DNA of 21,859 nt from Chth-196 sp044376515 (GTDB lineage Bacteria > Verrucomicrobiota > Verrucomicrobiia > Chthoniobacterales > Chthoniobacteraceae), in NCBI GenBank assembly GCA_044376515.1, contig JBILKV010000062.1, positions 1-21,859 on the forward strand, in the 5' to 3' direction. Shown here one piece after another: positions 15,757 to 21,859 of the stretch. Each line of letters begins with the position of its first letter. Position 1 is the stretch's first letter. The notes beneath the pieces were generated by a model. That model was not told the origin of the DNA, ran no database searches, and saw only the letters and a program-made list of their open reading frames with translations. A program made the position numbers and the translations under genes.

Positions 15757-16782
15757 ATGCCTAATCAACTCACCGACGCCCCGAATTCGAATCCCCTCAA
15801 CATCTACCGGTACCGGGACGGCCTGTACGCGGTGGATCTGATCACCGCCGCGCTCAGTCTCGATTTTTTCACATGGCTGCAGACAACGCCCGCAACCCTC
15901 GACGGGGTCTGCGAGCACTTCGGTTTTAAAGAGCGCCCTGCAGACACAATGCTGACCCTCTTTGCAGCGAACGGTTGGGTGCGGAAGGCGGAGGAGCGCT
16001 TTCATGTCACGGAGCTTGGCAGGGAGCATCTGTGTTCCGATTCCGTCTGGGACCTGCGGCCGTACTACGCCTCCCTGCACGATCGGCCAGTCGCGCGTGA
16101 CTTTTTGGAAGTGCTCAGAACGGACCGACCGGCCGGATGGAGCGGCGACAAGAACGCAGCCGACTGGCACAAGGCCATGGAGGAGGAGGCTTTTGCGCGA
16201 AAGTTCACAGCGGCCATGGACTGCCGGGGACGTTATCTGGCTCAGGCCCTCGCTCAAAAACTCGACTTGTCCGGGCGGAGCCGGCTGCTCGATATCGGCG
16301 CGGGCAGCGGCATCTATGCGTGTTCCCTCGCGGCCCGGAACGCACACCTCACGGCGGTTGCGTTCGACCAGGCTCCCGTCGACCGGATCGCCGCCAAGCT
16401 CATCGCGGAACGGGGATGCGCGGACCGCGTAGGGGTGACCGCGGGCGACATGTTTGCCGGGTTACCTGCAGGCTGCGACGTCCATCTTTATTCAAATGTG
16501 CTGCACGACTGGGGCATTCCGGAGGTTCGGAAGCTGTTGGGCGTTTCCCGGAATGCCCTGCCGCCGGGCGGACTGCTGGTCATCCATGACGCCTTCATCA
16601 ACCATGCCAAGGACGGTCCGTTGCACGTTGCGGAGTACTCCTGTCTGCTGATGCATTCGACACAGGGAAAATGTTACAGCACGGGCGAGTACGCTGCATT
16701 GTTGGAAGAAGCTGGGTTTATCCCCGGACCCCACGAAGATACGGCAGCCGCCCGCGGCTTTATGACGGCGCTGCGCCGTTGA
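15757..16782 (+). CDS. SAM-dependent O-methyltransferase-type protein (Methyltransf_2-like)
   Basis: A 341-residue cytoplasmic enzyme. The N-terminal 90 residues look like the winged-helix dimerisation domain of small-molecule O-methyltransferases (LITAALSLDFFTWLQ, then ANGWVRKAEERFHVTELGRE). The C-terminal Rossmann domain has the SAM-binding motif LLDIGAGSGIYA (178-188), an acidic residue after the second strand (FDQAP), TAGDMFAG, and the family block HLYSNVLHDWG (243-253). In plant-type enzymes the His of LHDW (here H250) is the catalytic base. PPGGLLVIHDAF follows. These fit transfer of a methyl group to a hydroxyl of a small aromatic or polyketide-like molecule, but the substrate is unknown. 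It stands alone after the efflux terminator, has no Shine-Dalgarno sequence, and is convergent with the DUF4838 gene. A link to secondary metabolism is inference. Confidence 0.85.
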   Translation: MPNQLTDAPNSNPLNIYRYRDGLYAVDLITAALSLDFFTWLQTTPATLDGVCEHFGFKERPADTMLTLFAANGWVRKAEERFHVTELGREHLCSDSVWDLRPYYASLHDRPVARDFLEVLRTDRPAGWSGDKNAADWHKAMEEEAFARKFTAAMDCRGRYLAQALAQKLDLSGRSRLLDIGAGSGIYACSLAARNAHLTAVAFDQAPVDRIAAKLIAERGCADRVGVTAGDMFAGLPAGCDVHLYSNVLHDWGIPEVRKLLGVSRNALPPGGLLVIHDAFINHAKDGPLHVAEYSCLLMHSTQGKCYSTGEYAALLEEAGFIPGPHEDTAAARGFMTALRR

Positions 16783-16800
16783 GGGAGTGTGTCAAGATCA

Positions 16801-16850
16801 GGAAGCACACTTCCGCGGAGCGTCCCCAAGTCAGGGCCGCACACCCGGCC
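16801..16850. terminator. two hairpins between convergent genes
   Basis: In the 70-bp gap, GGAAG-CACA-CTTCC (16801-16814) and GGCCG-CACACC-CGGCC (16835-16850) are perfect 5-bp stems. The second lies two bases after the minus-strand stop. Neither has a T-run on either side, so they are at best weak bidirectional terminators. Confidence 0.3.
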
Positions 16851-16852
16851 GG

Positions 16853-19800
16853 TTATTGGGGGAGTTTAGCGAGGTTTTCCGCCGCCAGTTTTTTGAAGCG
16901 AGCTTCGGCCGCGGGATCTGCCTCGATTTTTTGGTACAGTGCGCGTGCCTCCGCATGGCGGCCACCGTCGGCAAAAATATCGCCGTTCCACAACTGGAAC
17001 TGGGTGCGCCAGACCCCTTGGAGTTTTTCCACGTCGACCCTGTGCAGCATTGCAAGCGCCTCCCCGGTCAGTCCACGTTTCGCGAGCAAACGGGCGGTTC
17101 CGTGGAGAGCATAGTACTGGTCCGACGTCCCCAGGGAACGGGACGCCTCAATAATCGCCCGGTAGCGCGTCAGTGCCCCGTCCTCGTCTTGAAGGTTGGT
17201 CTCACGGTTTTGGGCGAGGCAGAGGAGGATTCCATCCCGGTTCCGAGGCTCTGAAGTCCACTCCAGAGCCCGCAGGAGGTCCGCTTCGGCTAGCGGTCCG
17301 TTCTTGGTAAGCAGGTGTGCGCGACCGCGGGCGAAAAAACCCTCCCCGCGCTTCCAAAAATCCCACGCCGCAATGTTCTCGTTCCCAAACCGGGAGAGCA
17401 ACTGTCCGGACTGCGCCTGATCCAAAAGGTTCTGCATCTGCGCTGTTTTCTTCACCGGCTCGAGCGGGATCCTCTCCGCCAGCGCTGTGGCCTCATCAAA
17501 CCTGCGCAGAAACCTGGCCAAAGCCGCGGCCTGTTCCAGAGCGACGGATTTTTGGAATGGAGTGAATGGTCCCACGGCCGCGACGGTAAATGAGACGAGC
17601 GCCTCCTCTCGGCGTCCCTTGCGGATGAGTTCGGTGGCAACGCGCTGCGCTTCGAGAAAGTCGTCCTCGGGTGCGTCATGAGGAAACTCAAAACTGTTCC
17701 CATCGTACAATGTGGCGAACTTCAGCGGCTTGTGGAAGTGATCTACTCCTGTCGGGGAGAACGCTGAATACTCACTACCATCCTCCCTCACGCGCTGCCT
17801 GCAGACGTTGATGTGCCAGGGGAGACTGCGGGTCGGTTTTTTTCCGATCACCTGGTGCAGGGGGTCGTTTTGGTCTGCGGTCACCGGCAACCGGATTTCC
17901 ACATCCCAGTAGCCGTCACCCACGTGGGTGGCCACTTCGGCCTGCGCGTTCCAACTTGACCACGCAGCCCGCGGTGCGGAACGGTCCATGTCGACGACCG
18001 CTCCCGAGGGGCTCACTGCGATCTGGTAGTAGGAATGGGAATCCGTCTCCAGCAAGACCTCGACGGCGTCCCCGTACCAGAGCGCCGGATCATCGTGTTT
18101 GTCAGCCGCACTGCGGGGCCGTTGTCCAGGTTGTTCCTCGCAATGCACGGCGACGTAGAAGTCGTTGCCGCGCCAAAGCGTTTTCACGGTCGTGCCAAAA
18201 AGGGGGCTGCGTCCGGTCTGGATCTCGCGCAGTTTGCCGGTGGCAGAAGGGAAGGAATTCACCCACGGCTCTTCATCCAACTTGCCGTCGACGACGATCG
18301 GTCCGCGCGCCTCTCCGACCATTCTCAGCACCGGAACCGGTCCCCGCTTGCGGCCGAGTTGCGTGCTTTTGTTGCGAAGCCCCGAGAGGTACTCGTCCAT
18401 GACCGCAAGCCGCCGACCGTAAAGGGTGGACGGTTCCACCTGCGCGCGTGCCCGGTCGAAGAGTGACAGCGCATGGTCCGCCGCTGTCTTGTCTTTTTCC
18501 ATCTCCTGCCAGTGTGCCTCGCAGTAGTCAAAGAACGCCCGCATGGCAGCGCCAGAGGGCCCGTAAAAAAGGGAACAGTACTCGGCAAAGAGGGGCTCGA
18601 TGTCGCGCTCACGGCCGCCCCAATACATGGACTGCGTGAAGTAAACGAGGAAGTGGTTGAGCCCCATGCCGGTCTTTTCGAAGTCCTGCCGGATGCTCAA
18701 CCAGACGTCCTCCCCTTGGGAAACGCCCTTGAGCGCGTTGATGCCCGAGCCCATCGCATGGGGGGTGAAGGCCGGCAGATACCACCCCCTGTCGGTGAAG
18801 GGATAGTTTTCGAAGTTGATGATAGGGTTGTGTGTTTTGGGGAGCCAGCTTTCCCGCAACTGGCGAGCCTCTTCGATCTCCGCCGGGAGGTTGTTCACCG
18901 GGCGTCTGGCACCGACAATGGAGACCACCACGTTGGGCTCCAACTTTTCGATCTCAAGCGGCGGCAGCGAGTAGATCCCGTACGCGCAATTAATGATCTT
19001 CCTGTCGGGGTGCGTCTTACGGACCTCTCTGGCGACCCGGTTTACAAAGTCCCACACATAGTCGGACGCTCGCCCGCGGCTCCCTCGCCCCGGCGTTTCT
19101 TTTCCGGCGCAGAGCGGGCACTGGCAGACGGCGGTGTACCCGTCGGGCGGCATCACCGAGGCCATCTCGATCTTAAAGTGGTCGAACTGCATCCGGACGT
19201 TGCGCACGGTTTCCTCAAAGAGTTCCGGGTTGGAGTAGCACAACTGGTTGAGACGCTGCCCTGTCTGGTTGTGGCGCTTGCCCCCATAAAGTGCAAACCA
19301 GTGCGGATGAGCCGCCAAGATTTCAGGCGTTTGCGTCATGTCGTCCATGCCGTGCGCGGCCTGGATTCCGTACGGGTCGCGCGCGCCGAGACGCATGTTC
19401 CAAAAGGCAAGGTTTGTCCCGTGGACACCCGGTCGGATGTTGACCCTCCGGACTGGAAAGTCCGGCCGGACGGTTTGATCCACGCGAGGCAGTGGAATGT
19501 CCCGGAGGGAGGGCACCACTTCTCCGAGCTCGCCGGGGGCGTACCACCGCACACCCAGTCCTTGTAAAAAACCGCACACTGCGTTGAAGGAACCACGCTC
19601 GTCATGGCCCCAAAGTTCGAGCGGCGGGAGATTGGCTCCGGGCTTCCGAAGTGCGTCGGGAAGTCCGGTTTCCCCGGGTACCGTGAAGCGGTCCTTGTAA
19701 ATAAGCAGGTTTGGAACCCCCCAGTGGGCACCGGTGAGCTGGTTCCACTCTTTTTGGACTTTTCGGCTGACGATCTCCGCGTTGCTTTTGGCCCAGGGTT

Positions 19801-20170
19801 CTATTGGCTTGAACTCGTCATCGTGGCCGTAGAGCGCGAGCCAGTCCTCGCCGGCGACGATGCGGTAGGCTCCGTCTTTGAGACCGTTCGTCTCCAGGCC
19901 GAGGTGTTGGGTGTGTTCACCCGCACCCACAAAGATCTTGGTCACCTTTTTTAGAGCGTCAGCGCCGGCAACAATCGGAAGGTGTGCGCCCGAAATTTTC
20001 TCGATGTAGTTCTGCAAATCCTGAGCTGCCAGACGGGCTGAGCGGTGCGGCTTTTCGCCCACAACAATCACTGCATGAGGCTGGCCGCCCTGAACGAGAA
20101 AGGCATCCTTCCCACACAGGCAAAGAGGAATGTGAAAAATCAACGCAAGGCAGAAAATGGCCTTTTTCAT
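16853..20170 (-). CDS. large secreted DUF4838 protein with CBM9-like and TPR-like C-terminal regions
   Basis: A 1105-residue exported protein. A signal peptide (1-19) precedes an alpha-glucuronidase-type N-terminal domain (about 25-230; RSARLAAQDLQNYIEKISG, then GFLQGLGVRWYAPGELGE). The DUF4838 region (about 235-550) has the conserved Cys cluster C349-x-C351-xx-C354 and ends near YFTQSMYWGGRERDIEPLF. A CBM9-like or DOMON-like sugar-binding domain spans about 615-825 (IVVDGKLDEEPW, WYGDAVEVLLETD). The last 265 residues are helical with TPR-like pairs (GRREEALVSFTVAA, GRHAEARALYQKIEADP). DUF4838 proteins are thought to be glycan-active, but no reaction is established. Domain boundaries are read by eye. 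It is the last visible gene of a minus-strand cluster, 48 bp after the esterase, without a Shine-Dalgarno sequence. Confidence 0.88.
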   Translation of the reverse strand: MKKAIFCLALIFHIPLCLCGKDAFLVQGGQPHAVIVVGEKPHRSARLAAQDLQNYIEKISGAHLPIVAGADALKKVTKIFVGAGEHTQHLGLETNGLKDGAYRIVAGEDWLALYGHDDEFKPIEPWAKSNAEIVSRKVQKEWNQLTGAHWGVPNLLIYKDRFTVPGETGLPDALRKPGANLPPLELWGHDERGSFNAVCGFLQGLGVRWYAPGELGEVVPSLRDIPLPRVDQTVRPDFPVRRVNIRPGVHGTNLAFWNMRLGARDPYGIQAAHGMDDMTQTPEILAAHPHWFALYGGKRHNQTGQRLNQLCYSNPELFEETVRNVRMQFDHFKIEMASVMPPDGYTAVCQCPLCAGKETPGRGSRGRASDYVWDFVNRVAREVRKTHPDRKIINCAYGIYSLPPLEIEKLEPNVVVSIVGARRPVNNLPAEIEEARQLRESWLPKTHNPIINFENYPFTDRGWYLPAFTPHAMGSGINALKGVSQGEDVWLSIRQDFEKTGMGLNHFLVYFTQSMYWGGRERDIEPLFAEYCSLFYGPSGAAMRAFFDYCEAHWQEMEKDKTAADHALSLFDRARAQVEPSTLYGRRLAVMDEYLSGLRNKSTQLGRKRGPVPVLRMVGEARGPIVVDGKLDEEPWVNSFPSATGKLREIQTGRSPLFGTTVKTLWRGNDFYVAVHCEEQPGQRPRSAADKHDDPALWYGDAVEVLLETDSHSYYQIAVSPSGAVVDMDRSAPRAAWSSWNAQAEVATHVGDGYWDVEIRLPVTADQNDPLHQVIGKKPTRSLPWHINVCRQRVREDGSEYSAFSPTGVDHFHKPLKFATLYDGNSFEFPHDAPEDDFLEAQRVATELIRKGRREEALVSFTVAAVGPFTPFQKSVALEQAAALARFLRRFDEATALAERIPLEPVKKTAQMQNLLDQAQSGQLLSRFGNENIAAWDFWKRGEGFFARGRAHLLTKNGPLAEADLLRALEWTSEPRNRDGILLCLAQNRETNLQDEDGALTRYRAIIEASRSLGTSDQYYALHGTARLLAKRGLTGEALAMLHRVDVEKLQGVWRTQFQLWNGDIFADGGRHAEARALYQKIEADPAAEARFKKLAAENLAKLPQ

Positions 20171-20218
20171 GAGTTTGGGGGGTGTGGGTGACGTTGAACA
20201 GGAACCGCCCGGAGGCCG

Positions 20219-21454
20219 CTACGGGGCGTTGTGTTTCAACAGGCTCAGGTTGGCTTCAGCAAAGGCCCTCCCAATGAGGGCGAACGTCTTGGCGCATCCC
20301 AAATAGTGGTAGCCCCCGTTGGACGCGCCCCGCTTCCAAAGTGCTACCTCCGTCGGGCTGATGGTTTCCGCTTCGAATTTCTTGAGGTATTCTTTCTGCA
20401 GGGTCTCGTTCATCGAGCCATCCTTGTTGGGTCCATTCTTGTCCCTCACCCGGAGCAGGTAGCCCATCTGCCTTATCGTGGCGTGCTTTTGATCGATGGC
20501 CGCGAGTTCTTCCGACCAGAAGGGTGCGGTTTGCACGGCAGTGACATTGCCCTTGAATTCGGGCAGTGAGGCTGGAGCGGCCATGGCTTCGCGGAAGGAA
20601 ATGGTGTTCGCCTTTGCATTCAAACCGTCCACCCCAAGCACACCGATGATGAAGGGCATCTTTGCCGCACCCAGATCCTTGCGCACGTCCCGGATGAAGT
20701 GGGCCAGGCACTCGCTGTATTTCGAGTAATCCCTGGTTTTGCCATCCGGTCCCAGCGGGTAGGTGTTACCGTCCACAAGGTCATTGAAGCCTTGGAACCA
20801 GACGAAGCCCGCGACTTCATAGCCCTCGGCGGGATCATATGCGGGACAAACACGCTTGGGATCGGCGAGCACGCTTTTCACATGGTCGATCATGAAGTGA
20901 TAGAAACGGCCTGTTTCACCCGCCTTTTTGGCTTTCTCGACCCCGATGTCCTTGCCCTGTTTTTTCATCTGCTCAATCTGCGCCTCACTAAACACGTAGG
21001 GCCCTGCGCTCGGCGGCCGAAATTCGGTGTTGAGGCTCCTGCCGCCCCACGCGGTCTTGATGAGGAGAACCGGTTCCTTGAGTGCGGAATCGAGGGTCAG
21101 GCCAAAGGTAAACTCGGGGCCGATCTTGCCTCCGTCCTGCCTCGGATTGGAGCCTCTGGCGCCGAATCCCGCAGTGAGTTTGCCGGTGCCCTCGCCATTC
21201 GCGTTGCCTTCGTAATGCCCCGTGAAATAGGAGATCCACGTGTGGTCGGCAACGGCGGGCTTGCCGTCGGGGCCCCGCATCTGCTTGAGCAGCGGCACAG
21301 TGGCGGGGTCGTCACCGATGTAGTCGAAGGTTTCGACAGTAGCGTGCCCCTCCATGTTGGACTGGCCCGCGAGAATGAACACTTTGAGGGGCTTGGCCTC
21401 CGTGGGGAGCACGGGCAGGAGCAGGGCAAAGAGAAATGCAGCGAACGGCTTCAT
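20219..21454 (-). CDS. secreted SASA-type esterase (sialate O-acetylesterase-like, SGNH fold)
   Basis: A 411-residue protein from ATG 21454, chosen because MKPFAAFLFALLLPVLPTEA is a clean signal peptide; an upstream in-frame start at 21487 would overlap the previous gene. VFILAGQSNMEGHA gives the nucleophile Ser32 of SGNH block I. GPEFTFGLTL and KTAWGGRSL follow, then VWFQGFNDL as the block III Asn motif, and a C-terminal NGGYHYLGCAKTFALIG with the likely catalytic His383. The Asp usually placed shortly before this His (DxxH) is not visible; the residues are S-N-G-G-Y-H. Members remove acyl (often acetyl) groups from carbohydrates. Its position 22 bp after the upstream gene and 48 bp before the DUF4838 gene suggests joint action on an acylated glycan. 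Family call is firm; the sialate substrate is not implied. Confidence 0.88.
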   Translation of the reverse strand: MKPFAAFLFALLLPVLPTEAKPLKVFILAGQSNMEGHATVETFDYIGDDPATVPLLKQMRGPDGKPAVADHTWISYFTGHYEGNANGEGTGKLTAGFGARGSNPRQDGGKIGPEFTFGLTLDSALKEPVLLIKTAWGGRSLNTEFRPPSAGPYVFSEAQIEQMKKQGKDIGVEKAKKAGETGRFYHFMIDHVKSVLADPKRVCPAYDPAEGYEVAGFVWFQGFNDLVDGNTYPLGPDGKTRDYSKYSECLAHFIRDVRKDLGAAKMPFIIGVLGVDGLNAKANTISFREAMAAPASLPEFKGNVTAVQTAPFWSEELAAIDQKHATIRQMGYLLRVRDKNGPNKDGSMNETLQKEYLKKFEAETISPTEVALWKRGASNGGYHYLGCAKTFALIGRAFAEANLSLLKHNAP

Positions 21455-21476
21455 GGGTTGTGGATCGAAAAGTTTT

Positions 21477-21859
21477 TTAGAGAGCACTTGCAGGCAGGTG
21501 AATCAGCTCAGGCCTCTCGGTCGCCGCCTCGATCGCTGCGATGGTTTCACGGACACTGTTGGCCTTCATCAACATCAGCTGCTTGGGAAAGTCCTTCTCC
21601 TCCTTTTCGAAGTAGTCGCCGACCTTTTGAAGCTCCGGGATGGCTTCCTTGGCGTGGACACCGTAGCTCAGGAGGATCTTCATCAGTTCCGGTGTCCGTT
21701 TCTGACTCGCCCACGGATTTTGGGCCCGGGCATATTTGACGCAGGCGGCGATTCCCTCCGCGACGTGGTGCCGCGCGAGAAGTTGGAGCCCCTCCATGCG
21801 GATGCCATCCGCGAACATCTCGCCGCTGGGCGCCGGTTCCTCAATCGCCCGATAAATCG
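21477..21859 (-). CDS. C-terminal fragment of an unidentified helical protein (possibly DUF6288-like)
   Basis: The minus-strand frame is open from the window edge to TAA at 21477-21479, giving 127 residues of a protein whose start lies outside. It is rich in helix-forming segments (GIRMEGLQLLARHHVAEGIAAC, HAKEAIPELQKVGDYFEKEE, SVRETIAAIEAATERPEL), in the style of HEAT-type repeats. The RHHVAEGI and YGVHAKEAIPEL pattern recalls the end of large DUF6288-type proteins of Verrucomicrobiota and Planctomycetota, but this is from memory and weak. It is 22 bp upstream of the esterase on the same strand, so it is probably co-transcribed. Confidence 0.6.
   Translation of the reverse strand, partial: IYRAIEEPAPSGEMFADGIRMEGLQLLARHHVAEGIAACVKYARAQNPWASQKRTPELMKILLSYGVHAKEAIPELQKVGDYFEKEEKDFPKQLMLMKANSVRETIAAIEAATERPELIHLPASAL

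Noticed and set aside
18473..19567. 364-residue plus-strand open frame
   Set aside because: Antisense shadow of the DUF4838 gene, whose motifs and signal peptide are clear; such long shadows are common in GC-rich DNA.
21455..21487. Earlier esterase start at 21487
   Set aside because: It overlaps the upstream gene's stop and puts 11 polar residues before the signal peptide; ATG 21454 is better.
20699..21739. 346-residue plus-strand open frame
   Set aside because: Antisense to the SASA esterase and its upstream gene; no start signal or family motif.
1..21859. CRISPR array, tRNA, rRNA, intact insertion sequence or phage genes
   Set aside because: No regularly spaced repeats, no cloverleaf or rRNA-like sequence recognised, and no transposase or integrase with intact motifs on either strand.

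Overview
The window is GC-rich bacterial DNA that reads most like Verrucomicrobiota, with Planctomycetota as the second choice. The evidence is gene content: a DUF1552 plus DUF1587/1592/1588/1585 pair (planctomycete-type cytochrome families), exported leucine-rich-repeat and 23-residue-repeat proteins, a DUF4838 protein, and a GQSN-type SASA esterase. Most starts also lack a clear Shine-Dalgarno sequence. No species can be named from the sequence alone.

Layout. (1) 2-493 is the C-terminal end of an FGGY carbohydrate kinase. It is followed by a gene-poor stretch (494-801) whose antisense strand holds a coherent, probably decayed peptide. (2) 802-8858 is a tight six-gene plus-strand cluster: two tandem paralogous LRR proteins, a Tat-exported DUF1552 protein, an 883-residue multidomain cytochrome-type protein, a 23-residue-repeat protein and a ConA-like protein. 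Two junctions are 4-bp ATGA overlaps and the other gaps are 19-46 bp. Every product has an export signal or a plausible one, so this looks like one extracytoplasmic system. (3) 9303-15472 is a tripartite RND efflux cluster: adaptor lipoprotein, inner-membrane permease and TolC-like channel. A 12-bp direct repeat flanks a possible promoter upstream, two perfect inverted repeats sit before the channel gene, and a strong intrinsic terminator closes the cluster. (4) 15757-16782 is a lone SAM-dependent O-methyltransferase-type gene. (5) 16853-21859 is a minus-strand cluster, convergent with the methyltransferase. In transcription order it holds the tail of an unidentified helical protein, a secreted SASA-type esterase, and a 1105-residue DUF4838/CBM9-like/TPR-like protein. 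It looks like a carbohydrate-handling locus.

How the genes work together. The left and right clusters are consistent with a heterotroph that works on complex glycans outside the cytoplasm, with the FGGY kinase possibly feeding sugar acids or sugars into metabolism. The efflux cluster is a separate module. Its permease has non-canonical residues at two positions that in AcrB form the proton relay. The best candidates for an undescribed system are the six-gene exported LRR/DUF1552/cytochrome cluster and the esterase/DUF4838 cluster, whose members have only domain-level annotation.
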